From NCBI GenBank assembly GCA_007827375.1, contig VISH01000001.1, positions 1,116,001 through 1,180,000 on the forward strand: 64,000 nt of DNA, in the 5' to 3' direction. Made by a program: the position numbers and the translations under genes. The stretch comes from Alteromonadaceae bacterium 2753L.S.0a.02. Its GTDB lineage: Bacteria; Pseudomonadota; Gammaproteobacteria; Pseudomonadales; Cellvibrionaceae. Shown piece by piece: positions 17,496 to 25,446 of the stretch (position 1 is its first letter; each line of letters opens with the position of its first letter). The notes under the pieces were generated by a model. That model had not been told where the DNA came from. It worked only from the letters and a program-made list of their open reading frames with translations, and made no database searches.

Positions 17496-19012
17496 AAGCC
17501 ACCCATCAAATAGCGGTGCTCGCAACGTTCCTGGTGCTTGTGGGTGTCGTTATGATTTTATACAAACATTTTGCGCTGGGCTTCCCGCTGTTTGCCGGCG
17601 AGGTGCGCACCGTGTGGAAGGTGGAGGCACGTATCGATTTCGATGCCCTGGGCGGCCCGGTGACCACACGTTTGTTTCTGCCAGATTCAGTACCTGGGGC
17701 GGAAACCTTGCACGCCAGTGAAGCGGGTGGTGGTTACAGCGCAGAACTCAAAAGCACAGACGACGACACTTTCTTTGAATGGCACCGCGACCAGGTGCGC
17801 GCCGGGCCACAATCACTCTATTTGCGCAGCGAATTAATATTTAGTGACGCATCGGGCGCACCCGAAGCCGCACCCGATTGGCAAAAACCCCAGCTCAGCA
17901 AGCTGGAAAGCCAGGTGCAAAAAGATGTTGCCAATGCGATTGCGCAATACCAGTTGCAAGGTGATGAACTGATTCTGGCGCTGCTGAAAGAACTCAATAA
18001 TCCCTCCAGCGAAATCCTCGGTGTACTGCTGCGTGATTTACCGCGACGCTCCGACAAACTCGATCTCGCCATTAAATTACTCGCCTATGAAGGCATACCT
18101 GCGCGCATGTTGCGCGGCGTGCAGTTACAGGATCGCCAGCGCGACCGCCCGGCGCTGTTTATGATTGAGGTTTGGCAAAATAATGCCTGGGAACTGTTCG
18201 ACCCGCGTGAAATTACCCGTGTACCCCGCAACGAATTTGTGGCATTTCAGCAGGGTCGCGAGCCCTTGTTCGAAGTGTACGGTGGCAAAAATTCCGAGTT
18301 GCGCTTTTCGGTGTTGCGGGAAAAACGCGCGGCCTTTCTCACCGCCGTGGAAAACGCCCGCAACCAGCACAATGCGCTGGTGGACTTCTCCATTTACAGT
18401 TTGCCCATCGCTCAGCAAAACACCTTCAAACTCTTGTTATTAATGCCGCTCGGCGCACTGGTGGTGGTGATTTTGCGCAACCTCGTGGGGCTGCGCACCT
18501 CCGGCACTTTTATGCCAATTCTTATTTCTCTGGCGTTTTTACAAACCGGCTTACTCGTCGGCATTATTTTATTTTTATTGGTTGTGGGCAGCGGTTTATT
18601 AATGCGCTCTTACCTCACCCGCTTAAATCTGTTGCTGGTACCCCGTATCGCAGCGGTGTTGGTGTTTGTGATTATTATTTACGGCGCTTTTGGCATCGCC
18701 GGGCACAAATTAGGTTTCGAGTGGATTCTGAAAGTGACGCTGTTCCCGCTGATTATTTTGTCGTGGACCATCGAACGCATGTCGGTGCTGTGGGATGAAG
18801 AAGGCGCGCGCGAAGTGTTTGTGCAGGGCGGTGGCAGCCTGCTAACGGCGGCCTTGGCCTACTTGTTAATGAGTAATCAAACTGTCGCCGATGCGATTTT
18901 CCTCTACCCGGAAGGTTTATTAATTCTGCTTGCGGTGATTATCGCCATCGGCAGCTACAGCGGTTACCGGCTTTCCGATTTGCGCCGCTTTGAACCCATG
19001 AAGAGGTTGTGA
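17492..19012 (+). CDS. Inactive transglutaminase fused to 7 transmembrane helices
   Basis: A 506-aa inner-membrane protein. One N-terminal membrane helix (about 10-28) is followed by a periplasmic domain of about 270 residues, with LLKELNNPSSEILGVLL and the transglutaminase-like LAIKLLAYEGIPARMLRGVQL. Seven hydrophobic helices follow from about 310 to 495 (KLLLLMPLGALVVVILRNL to LLILLAVIIAIGSYSGYRL). The papain-like active-site Cys is not visible at the expected place, matching the 'inactive' description of the family. It overlaps both neighbours by a few bases, so the four products probably work together at the inner membrane. Confidence 0.87.
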   Translation: MKATHQIAVLATFLVLVGVVMILYKHFALGFPLFAGEVRTVWKVEARIDFDALGGPVTTRLFLPDSVPGAETLHASEAGGGYSAELKSTDDDTFFEWHRDQVRAGPQSLYLRSELIFSDASGAPEAAPDWQKPQLSKLESQVQKDVANAIAQYQLQGDELILALLKELNNPSSEILGVLLRDLPRRSDKLDLAIKLLAYEGIPARMLRGVQLQDRQRDRPALFMIEVWQNNAWELFDPREITRVPRNEFVAFQQGREPLFEVYGGKNSELRFSVLREKRAAFLTAVENARNQHNALVDFSIYSLPIAQQNTFKLLLLMPLGALVVVILRNLVGLRTSGTFMPILISLAFLQTGLLVGIILFLLVVGSGLLMRSYLTRLNLLLVPRIAAVLVFVIIIYGAFGIAGHKLGFEWILKVTLFPLIILSWTIERMSVLWDEEGAREVFVQGGGSLLTAALAYLLMSNQTVADAIFLYPEGLLILLAVIIAIGSYSGYRLSDLRRFEPMKRL

Positions 19013-19965
19013 TGCTGCGCTTAATCTCGCCAAAGCGCCTGCGCCAACTGGGCATCGTGGGCATGAACAAGCGCAATTTTGTGTATATCGCGCAGAATAA
19101 TCCCCGCCATCTCTACCCCCGCGTGGACGACAAGCTCAAAACCAAACTATTGTGTGAGCAACATAATATTGCTGTGCCGCATTTATTTGGCGTGTGCAGC
19201 GTGCAAAGCCACGTGCGGCAACTGGCAGACTTTCTCAAAGACGATACGCAATTTTGCATCAAGCCCGCCAAGGGCAGTGGTGGTAAAGGCATTCTGGTGG
19301 TGACCGGGCGCGACGCTGAAAATTTTCTGAAACCCAGTGGTAAGGCGGTCACCCCCGAGGAGCTGTGTCGCCATGTCTCCAATATTCTCAGTGGCTTGTT
19401 CAGCCTGGGCGGCAAGCCGGATGTTGCGATTATTGAAGACCTGGTGCAATTCACCGACGATTTCAACGGCTTCAGTTTCGAAGGCGTGCCCGATGTGCGG
19501 GTGATTGTGTACCAGGGCTACCCGGTGATGGCCATGACGCGCCTCTCTACCCATGCTTCCGACGGTAAGGCCAACCTGCACCAGGGCGCGGTGGGGGTCG
19601 GTATCGATATCGCCACCGGTCGCGCTTTGAAAGCCGTGCAACACGCCCGCAGTATTACCCATCACCCCGATACTGAGCGGGCCCTTTCGGAATTGGTGGT
19701 GCCGCACTGGCAAGCGGTGATGGAACTGGCGGCGCGCAGTTATGAAGTCACCGAGCTGGGTTATCTGGGTGCCGATATTGTGCTGGATCGCAATCGCGGC
19801 CCCTTGCTGCTGGAACTCAATGCGCGACCGGGGCTGGCGATTCAGGTGGCTAATGGCAAAGGCCTGGAGCCGCGCATTCGATTGGCAGCGGCAGAATCTG
19901 ATAAGGGGCGTAAAAGTGTTGCAGAACGGGTGGCCTTTTCCCGCGAGCATATTGCGCCGCTGTGA
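19012..19965 (+). CDS. ATP-grasp, alpha-L-glutamate ligase-like (RimK-related) protein
   Basis: About 317 aa from the ATG at 19012; a GTG at 19009 is possible. AAGAGG lies 5-10 bases upstream. ATP-grasp features are visible: the glycine-rich loop FCIKPAKGSGGKGI, the ATP-binding strand DVRVIVYQGYPVMAMTRL, and the metal-binding end LLLELNARPGLAIQ with Glu and Asn ligands. Such enzymes join amino acids to an activated carboxylate. Here the partner is a membrane complex, so a small peptide or amino-acid amide may be made in the cytoplasm and handled outside. The substrate is unknown. Confidence 0.87.
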   Translation: MLRLISPKRLRQLGIVGMNKRNFVYIAQNNPRHLYPRVDDKLKTKLLCEQHNIAVPHLFGVCSVQSHVRQLADFLKDDTQFCIKPAKGSGGKGILVVTGRDAENFLKPSGKAVTPEELCRHVSNILSGLFSLGGKPDVAIIEDLVQFTDDFNGFSFEGVPDVRVIVYQGYPVMAMTRLSTHASDGKANLHQGAVGVGIDIATGRALKAVQHARSITHHPDTERALSELVVPHWQAVMELAARSYEVTELGYLGADIVLDRNRGPLLLELNARPGLAIQVANGKGLEPRIRLAAAESDKGRKSVAERVAFSREHIAPL

Positions 19966-20660
19966 ACAACCTTGCATTTAAGGTATCAAATGAAATGCGT
20001 AAAAAAACGCTGTAATTCTACGTAAACATGCGCTGGTGGTGACGAAGCCCTTATCGGGTTGGAAGGGCTTAGGAGCATGCTATCTCCAGGCCGTGTACCT
20101 TCCCGACCTCCAGATACGGCAGCCACAACTCTCTGGAACCCGCCCTAACACGTCCGGCACCCGGTTCTGAGCTCGCAAAACCCCATCCTGACCCCGGCGA
20201 AACCCGTCCCGACATACCCGGCAGCCATTCCTGAGCTCCGGAAACGGCGTCCTGACATCCCCGGAAGCGGTCCCGACACGTCCGGCAGCCATTTCTGACC
20301 TCCGGAAACGGCGTCCTGACATCCCCGGAAGCGGTCCTGACACACCCGGCAGCCATTCCTGACCTCCGGAAACGGCATCCTGACATCCCAAAACCCAATC
20401 CTGACCTCGCCAAAACCCGTCCTGACGTCCCGGCAGCCATTCCTGCGCTCCGGAAAGGCGTCCTGACATCCCCGCGACCCATCCTGACACGCCCGGCACC
20501 CGTCCCGATATTCTCCCGGCATTTGATACCCTGAGGCGATTCCGCTTAGCGAGCAGCCGTCCGCACTGTTCTTATGGGGTACCGGCGCTGACTTTAAATT
20601 TTCAGCACACCATGAGTTTGCTAGGCTATGCGCCAACACAATAACGATATGGAGAAAGTT
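19966..20660. other. Gene-poor stretch with a minisatellite
   Basis: No convincing gene lies between the ATP-grasp gene and the small secreted ORF at 20661. The stretch is mostly occupied by the 21-bp repeats listed separately. Three overlapping minus-strand frames stay open across it only because the repeat unit is a multiple of three and lacks stops. Confidence 0.6.
20101..20520. repeat. Degenerate 21-bp tandem repeat (minisatellite), about 18-19 copies
   Basis: The unit is approximately TCCTGACaTCCCCGGAAGCGG. Successive units start with TCCTGAC, TCCCGAC or TTCTGAC and are 20-22 bp long. The central part (about 20229-20400) shows a higher-order 63-bp triad repeated nearly three times. Because 21 bp is seven codons, each frame would give a heptad peptide repeat, but no start site with a good ribosome site feeds into it. 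I regard it as non-coding. Confidence 0.85.
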
Positions 20661-20866
20661 ATGCGCCCTTCTTTTCTGCGCATGCGCTTTTTGGGTTTTA
20701 CTGGAGCCTTAGTGCTTCTGCTCGCGTTGCAAACATCCTACGCAATCGCGCCAGTTATTTACCCGGTAAAGTGGTACGCGCCGATTTAATCACCAGTGAT
20801 CTGACTAAAGCCGCACAAAAGGCTCCTGGGGTGGGAATGGACGTGGATTTAGGTGGCTTGGATTGA
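20661..20866 (+). pseudogene. Small secreted protein broken by a frameshift
   Basis: The ATG at 20661 follows GGAGAAAG by 7 bases and opens a good signal peptide (MRPSFLRMRFLGFTGALVLL then LALQTSYA). The frame hits TAA at 20787-20789 after 42 codons. Around 20750 the +1 frame takes over as ASYLPGKVVRADLITSDLTK and runs to TGA at 20864-20866, giving an Asp/Gly-rich tail. One indel would therefore join a signal peptide to a mature domain of about 38 residues. It could also be a functional 42-aa peptide. Its family is not recognised. A strong terminator follows. Confidence 0.5.
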
Positions 20867-20908
20867 GTGATTGCGTAAGCCTGTAACGCTGAAAACTTCA
20901 GGGTCAAC

Positions 20909-20945
20909 AAAAAAGCCGCAACCCGCATAGGGTCGCGGCTTTTTT
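20909..20945. terminator. Bidirectional Rho-independent terminator
   Basis: The stem AAAAAAGCCGCgACCC-type / GGGTCGCGGCTTTTTT (AAAAAAGCCGCAACCC then GCATA then GGGTCGCGGCTTTTTT) has an A tract before it and a T tract after it, so it works on both strands. It can end the small plus-strand ORF and the minus-strand Ntn hydrolase gene that stops at 21004. Confidence 0.85.
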
Positions 20946-21003
20946 ATGCTGGACAAGTGTCGCCAGCGCTTATTGATCGCAGCTACTTACTGATCGCAAC
21001 TGC

Positions 21004-22095
21004 TTATTGACTGCAATTGCCCCAGCTAACCTCGCTGGCATTGGCATCGGCCTGCTCTACAATCTTGGCACATTTGACCTCCGTGAACGATTTGGTGTCG
21101 TCAATATTGAAGGTAATGCTCTTGGCGGTTTGCAGATTGCGGGTGATGAACTCCCCGTTGTCCAGGTTGTACTGAAAGGTTAACCAGGTCGCGTAGGTGG
21201 AACCACTGCCATTATCCGAGGGGTCCTGAATGCCGTGAGGCACCACCACCGAAGCATCGAACACCTGCTGCTGACGAGCCTTGGTTTCGTCATAGCTCAG
21301 CCCGCTGTAGTTCTGATGCATACTGCCCCAGAGCATGCGCAGATTGCGGTCGAGCGAGCTGATACTGGCGGGTACGTTATCGCCATAGGGCTTATTGTCC
21401 AGATCAAAATTTTTCACATACTCAACGTGGTACTGCTGCAGAGGGCTGTTGGTCATCACACGCAACTCGCCTTCGGAATCGCCGGTCCAGACTTTTTCCA
21501 CACCGCCTTCGTTGAGCTGGAAGAGTGCAATCGCGCCGCTCTTATCCACCACTGAATAATGCAAGCCGTGGCGGGCTCCGGAATTTCGCATTTCGTCGGC
21601 CCAGGCAATCTGGAATTCACCGGCTTTGTGGGCTGCAACCACTTCGGCAACCGTTGCGTATTTTTCAGCGAGAAAAGTCACGATATCAGACTGATTTACC
21701 GCGGGTGCGCCAGTGTCCTTATGCAGTTCGGTATAGGGCTTGCTGTCACCCATGTAGAGTGCCTGTGCCGATAAACCCTGGTCGTTCATCGCTTCAGCCG
21801 CCAGGTTGTGGAACAACAAAGGCTCTTCAATGGTTACGGTGTGATATTTCACCGTCCAACTGGCTGGCTTGGCGTAATTCTGCGCACCCAGAGATTCCCG
21901 TTGCTGGTTTACAGGGTAGACCTTGGCGACAGCGGTGAGTCGTTCAGCCCAGTCTGCGGATCGCATCACCAAGGTTCCGTGATCGGTCTTGGTAATGTAA
22001 CGGGTGCAGGCGTTGGCGGTGGATGTGGCCAGCATAGCTGCGGTGGAAACGGCAATAACGGCTTGAGCGAGTTTGGATTGTTTTACGTTGATCAT
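21004..22095 (-). CDS. Choloylglycine hydrolase / penicillin V acylase family Ntn hydrolase, secreted
   Basis: I choose the ATG at 22095, which has GAGGTG six bases upstream; a GTG at 22104 is also in frame. The signal peptide ends ATSTANA and is followed at once by Cys (residue 30 from this start). This is the N-terminal nucleophile of linear amide C-N hydrolases, exposed by signal cleavage. CTRYITKTDHGTLVMRSADW, MTNSPLQQYHVEYVKN and DRNLRMLWGS carry the conserved Arg, Asp, Asn and Arg. Family members cleave bile-salt, penicillin V or N-acyl homoserine lactone amides; the substrate here is unknown. A decayed fragment of a second copy lies at 30489-30616. Confidence 0.87.
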   Translation of the reverse strand: MINVKQSKLAQAVIAVSTAAMLATSTANACTRYITKTDHGTLVMRSADWAERLTAVAKVYPVNQQRESLGAQNYAKPASWTVKYHTVTIEEPLLFHNLAAEAMNDQGLSAQALYMGDSKPYTELHKDTGAPAVNQSDIVTFLAEKYATVAEVVAAHKAGEFQIAWADEMRNSGARHGLHYSVVDKSGAIALFQLNEGGVEKVWTGDSEGELRVMTNSPLQQYHVEYVKNFDLDNKPYGDNVPASISSLDRNLRMLWGSMHQNYSGLSYDETKARQQQVFDASVVVPHGIQDPSDNGSGSTYATWLTFQYNLDNGEFITRNLQTAKSITFNIDDTKSFTEVKCAKIVEQADANASEVSWGNCSQ

Positions 22096-22265
22096 GATAA
22101 TCACCTCATGTGCTTAGTTTGAATTTGCCAGCCCTTGGCAGGTGCTTCCGAGCTGTTGAGGTCATTATGCAAGGGTTTAGTGCTTTTACTAACTCGCTAA
22201 GCGAGGGAATACCCCTAACAAAAACCGCACATAGGCGCGGCTCTATAGCTTGAGGAAAGGGGGTT
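22096..22265. other. Leader of the Ntn hydrolase gene
   Basis: This 170-bp stretch lies between the hydrolase start and the LysR remnant. It contains short dyads such as CTCGCTAAGCGAG (22193-22205) that may be operator-like. The 14 bases just before the remnant's stop codon (22252-22265) match the bases after the intact LysR stop (30617-30630), so they belong to the same duplicated unit. Confidence 0.4.
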
Positions 22266-22330
22266 TTAGCGATCCGGCTGGGTACCCAGCAGCGTCACAA
22301 GCGCTGCATCAGCGGGCTTTCGGGGGGCAA
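22266..22330 (-). pseudogene. Remnant of a LysR regulator gene, 3' end only
   Basis: Read on the minus strand, the sequence encodes ESPLMQR, then after a one-base deletion VTLLGTQPDR and TAA. The intact LysR protein at 30631 ends ENPVMRRFVALVGDLPDR. The similarity stops abruptly on the upstream side, so only about 20 codons remain. It lies just upstream of the intact Ntn hydrolase gene, the reverse of the situation at 30489-31509. Confidence 0.85.
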
Positions 22331-22364
22331 GTCCAGCAGCAAATACACTGTGGTTCACTATGTT

Positions 22365-22794
22365 GCGGCGTGGGGTACCTTGGAGCTAAGCAAAGGCTGC
22401 TTTGACTTGGGGAGGGGGTACCTAAAAGCTAATTACAGGATACTTTGGGCTCAAAAAGTAAGCCTTGAGGCTACATGCAGCTCGCTTTGAGGTGGGTAGG
22501 AGTGCCTCGAAGCTGAGTCTGTGACCCTTTAAGCTTAAAAGCTGAGCCTGTGCACTACGCGGAGGCGACTTAGAGTTCAACGCGCGAAGCTAAAAACTGC
22601 CCCGATGTACCCCAGACCTCAAAACCCGAGCCTTAAAACCACCCTGAAGAAAGCCAAAGATTGGAAGGCGAAACCAAAAGCGACTCTGGTGTAGGTCAGA
22701 ACCCGGAAACCGAGCCCAAGAAATTCACTGGTGTATGCCGGAGCTCAGAAACCGGATTCAGGAGCACGACTGGAGTACGCTGATGCTCAAAGCG
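22365..22794. repeat. Strongly diverged tandem repeat of about 42 bp
   Basis: The right end shows two adjacent units: one starts GTGTAGGTCAGAACCCGGAA at about 22690 and the next GTGTATGCCGGAGCTCAGAA at about 22732. They are 42 bp apart and both end in ACTG. Weaker copies extend leftwards with GGTACC..GAGCT..AA and CTTTG blocks to about 22365. It has no good open frame. It separates the LysR remnant from the amidohydrolase remnant. Confidence 0.5.
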
Positions 22795-23091
22795 GCTGGC
22801 TTCGAAGGCATCGACGACGCCACGCGCGGTACCGTCGGCATCGACATGTACGATAACGTCGAGATTGGCCTCGTTGGCAGCCAGCACCAGTTCCATCATT
22901 CGTTCGGGCATCACGTTGGCACTGCCCTTGGTGTCGGTGTCTTCATAGGGTTCCAGCATCAATGAGGTCTTGGCGTTGTAAGTACCTTCCGGGTGAATTT
23001 TGACGCCGAAAGAACGCAGGATATCGCTATCGCATTGCTTGGAGTATTCAACTGCCTTGGTGATAAACCTTTGGGTGTCCATGGCGGGGTT
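22795..23091 (-). pseudogene. Amidohydrolase remnant (YtcJ-like), internal fragment
   Basis: About 99 codons match the middle of the amidohydrolase at 25447-27258: FITKAVEYSK, LRSFGVKIHPEGT, TSLMLEPYE, VLAANEANLD and DGTARG are shared. About three quarters of residues are identical. There is no start codon, metal site or C-terminal part. It ends on the left in the diverged repeat and on the right at the toxin cassette. It is evidence for a lost second copy of this gene. Confidence 0.9.
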
Positions 23092-23116
23092 AACTTCACC
23101 CCTTGACGGTCTTAAT

Positions 23117-23155
23117 CTTATAAGAATCTGATACCATTCAGGCACTTATAAGAAT
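23117..23155 (+). promoter_or_regulatory. Direct repeat CTTATAAGAAT before the toxin gene
   Basis: CTTATAAGAAT occurs at 23117-23127 and 23145-23155, 28 bp apart, just upstream of the nuclease gene start at 23184. It may be an operator or part of the promoter. It lies on the AT-rich cassette side of the junction with the amidohydrolase remnant. Confidence 0.4.
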
Positions 23156-23183
23156 TCAAATCCCGTCATGGAGTGATTAAAAA

Positions 23184-23780
23184 ATGCCCGCCCCAGAACC
23201 ACCAAAACCTTTTTACATGAAAGATATGGTAGACCGTGAAATAGACCGGTTTGCAGCTCAAGAAAACCCCACCCAGCACGATCTAAACCGCGTAGATGTT
23301 GCCGCCCAAGTTCAGCACGGATTAGACCGCTATCGCGCACAAGCGGCGAATATGTCCTTTGACGATTTCATGAACGAGAAACACCGGTCAAAACGACTTG
23401 GTAAGATGATGGCTCGTGCCGGGGAGCCGCGACCTTCAAAGCGTTGTGATGCTCATGCTATTGTGAGTGGCGGTCATAGGTTTTCTGCGGTGTCTCGTGC
23501 GGTTATGGCTTGGTGTGGAATGAGGATAGATGATCCGCATAATGGTTGTTGGCTACCACGTGGCGAAGAAGACAAGCCACATATGCCACCACATTTGAGA
23601 AAAGCCGTTGTGCACAATCGCATTCATCGGGATGCTTATTATGATTGGTTGCGAACAGTGATCAACAGAACTTCTGTAAAAGGTACGGATGATTTAATTC
23701 GAGTCCTTAGAATGGTAAAAACAAGATTGCAAAGCTCAACCTTGCCACCACGAGTAATACCACCAGCAAGGAATGTTTAA
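23184..23780 (+). CDS. Orphan AHH-family (HNH/Endo VII) nuclease toxin
   Basis: A 198-aa protein; GGAG lies 9 bases before the ATG. Residues 1-85 are a charged N-terminal region without a recognisable secretion domain. Residues about 88-160 form the nuclease-like domain: CDAHAIVSGGH carries the AH motif, DPHNGCWLPRGE carries the conserved His/Asn, and VVHNRIHRDAYYDWL carries the final His residues. This arrangement matches the AHH nuclease toxins found on the ends of Rhs and T6SS effectors. The stop overlaps the next gene by 8 bp. The pair lies between two pseudogene fragments, so it was probably acquired as a cassette. Confidence 0.7.
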   Translation: MPAPEPPKPFYMKDMVDREIDRFAAQENPTQHDLNRVDVAAQVQHGLDRYRAQAANMSFDDFMNEKHRSKRLGKMMARAGEPRPSKRCDAHAIVSGGHRFSAVSRAVMAWCGMRIDDPHNGCWLPRGEEDKPHMPPHLRKAVVHNRIHRDAYYDWLRTVINRTSVKGTDDLIRVLRMVKTRLQSSTLPPRVIPPARNV

Positions 23781-24363
23781 AATGCTCTATTCGATATATG
23801 CCGATACAAAAAGCTATCTTTACATTGGTTATGAAGGCAATCAAATGAATGACCTTTTGGGTGATGAATACAGATTTGATATTGATCGAACTGTAAAGCC
23901 ATATTCACAAGTATGGAAAAGTCAAATAAAGGTTGATTTTGGCAATGAAGGAATGAAAGGCACAATAATGCCTGATATTTCAGCCGATCAAGGGCGTTTA
24001 TTTTTAAGCCAGAAAGCCTATGACGTGCTGCACGATTTGCTAAAAAATGACGGTGAGTTCTTACCGGTAGAATATGAAAATGGTAAGGGCTTTATGTTTA
24101 ACCCATTGAGCTTGGCGGAGTCGGTAGACGGTCTGGACAAAAAACTAAGCGTAAAAAACGAATGGGGTGATGTTGAAAATGTTGCCTTTGATGAAGACAA
24201 GGTTCAGGGGTTCAACATCTTTAAAACAGAGTTCGACACTTACTATAGTGTTTATTGCCAAGAATGCGTGAAAGAGGCTGTTGAAAAAGCTGGTTTGAAA
24301 GGTGTTATTTTTACCCCTGATTTGGGTAATTATCTTAGCGTCTATGAGACAGAGACGCATTGA
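23773..24363 (+). CDS. Likely immunity protein for the AHH nuclease (Imm11/Imm43-like)
   Basis: A 196-aa cytoplasmic protein that overlaps the nuclease gene by 8 bp. The start at 23773 gives MFKMLYSIYADTKSYLY; an inner ATG at 23782 is possible. The central LFLSQKAYDVLHDLLKNDG-EFLPVEY segment resembles the DUF1629/Imm11-type immunity families. Base composition is clearly more AT-rich than the flanking hydrolase genes. Role as antitoxin is inferred from position and size, and the family match is tentative. Confidence 0.6.
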   Translation: MFKMLYSIYADTKSYLYIGYEGNQMNDLLGDEYRFDIDRTVKPYSQVWKSQIKVDFGNEGMKGTIMPDISADQGRLFLSQKAYDVLHDLLKNDGEFLPVEYENGKGFMFNPLSLAESVDGLDKKLSVKNEWGDVENVAFDEDKVQGFNIFKTEFDTYYSVYCQECVKEAVEKAGLKGVIFTPDLGNYLSVYETETH

Positions 24364-24366
24364 CGG

Positions 24367-24549
24367 ATGGCACCCTGCAAGCTCAATAATTACGGATGGA
24401 TAGTTCTTGATGTTGACGAAGCCCACGAACAACAAGCGCGTGATTTCAGGGCTAAACGTGATCGTCTTTATGGGAACATATATTCAGAACGTGAAACGGA
24501 TGAAATTAGAAATACCAACTCGCCGAAACAAACAAGTTGTAATCGTTGA
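24367..24549 (+). CDS. Possible truncated ORF after the immunity gene
   Basis: A 60-codon frame starts 3 bases after the immunity stop, beginning MAPCKLNNYGWIVLDVDEAH. The first 45 or so codons read like a real protein. The last ones run into the remnant of the outer-membrane gene (24506-24549), which is coded on the other strand, so the true 3' end appears lost. It may be the left part of a gene cut off at the cassette boundary. Confidence 0.3.
   Translation: MAPCKLNNYGWIVLDVDEAHEQQARDFRAKRDRLYGNIYSERETDEIRNTNSPKQTSCNR
24506..24549 (-). pseudogene. Remnant of the outer-membrane barrel gene, last 13 codons
   Basis: On the minus strand this encodes NDYNLFVSASWYF and a stop, against NDYNLFLSASWYF and a stop at the end of the intact gene at 29152. 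The DNA match starts just beyond the stop codon and ends abruptly near 24550. It is the right border of the toxin cassette. Confidence 0.85.
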
Positions 24550-24651
24550 CTCACCTAAAGCTCGCAGGGTGTATCGCAACGCTCCCTGAGCCCCATCTAA
24601 AGGCTTCGAATCTCTGTAGCAGAGTGGCGATTTGGAGCGCTCGCGAAAAAT

Positions 24652-25443
24652 TTACTTCGTCTTTGCCAGCTCCTGTCGCGCCAGTTCCCGCTGCGCAATA
24701 AATACAGGGTTTGATTGCAAGCGTGCGAAAGTCGCCGAGGCCATCATGCGCGCGGCGGTGGTATCGCTCAGCCAATGGGCGCGGCACACAACGCGGCTCT
24801 GACCATAGTCGTAACCGCGCTTGAGCAGTTCATTTTGTTTTTCCGGCACCAGATCGGTGAGCACCAGCGCCAGCATCCAGCCAAACGCGGTATGACCCGA
24901 GGGGTAAGAGCCGTCCTGCCTGAGCATGTCTTCCTGCTCGGGCAGGCAGGTGCCAACACGGTTGACCACAAAGGGCCGGGTGCGCTTGTAGTGTTTTTTG
25001 GCACGATAGGTCGATAGGCCCGCGTCTACCATGGCCCGCCGCAGCAACATTTCGGTGTGCGGTTTTGAGCCATCGCTGAGTGAGGTGCCGAGAATCGCCT
25101 CAAAGGAACTCGCCTGCGCTTTCCAATCGAGATCGGCATCGTCTCTGGCCACTTGCTGCCTGTTAGCGGAAGCTTTCATGGCTTGCTCGAAAGCCGCCTG
25201 GTCGGCGGCCATGGCCGCTGAACCCGGCTGGGGCGGAGCTGGCAGAAGGGCGAGACTGTCTGGCAGGTCTGTTGGGTCGAGGTAGCCTTTGGGCAGGCTT
25301 AAACCCTCTTTTACCAAACCCACCGTTTCAATGGAGGTCGGCGGACGCTGCGCAACAGGCGTCGTGCTGGCACAAGCTGCCACCAGCACTAAGGCCCCCA
25401 GAATAACGATTTGTCGCAAATTGGGCATCCGCAAATTCCTCAA
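24652..25443 (-). CDS. Class A acid phosphatase (PAP2 superfamily) lipoprotein
   Basis: A 263-aa lipoprotein with lipobox VLVAACAS. The three PAP2 phosphatase motifs are complete: KHYKRTRP, YPSGH and SRVVCRAHWLSD, which together supply the Lys/Arg, the acid-base His and the nucleophile His. Layout and length match PhoC/PhoN-type non-specific acid phosphatases that hydrolyse phosphomonoesters in the periplasm. It stops the minus-strand run of amidohydrolase genes, starting only 3 bp after the amidohydrolase at 25447. Confidence 0.9.
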   Translation of the reverse strand: MRNLRMPNLRQIVILGALVLVAACASTTPVAQRPPTSIETVGLVKEGLSLPKGYLDPTDLPDSLALLPAPPQPGSAAMAADQAAFEQAMKASANRQQVARDDADLDWKAQASSFEAILGTSLSDGSKPHTEMLLRRAMVDAGLSTYRAKKHYKRTRPFVVNRVGTCLPEQEDMLRQDGSYPSGHTAFGWMLALVLTDLVPEKQNELLKRGYDYGQSRVVCRAHWLSDTTAARMMASATFARLQSNPVFIAQRELARQELAKTK

Positions 25444-25446
25444 CGA

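Noticed and set aside
20101..20520. CRISPR array
   Set aside because: Units abut without unique spacers, the repeat is degenerate and no cas gene is present.
20069..20639. Three overlapping minus-strand frames of 137-164 codons
   Set aside because: They are open only because the 21-bp repeat unit has no stops in these frames. Starts are poor and the peptides are low-complexity.
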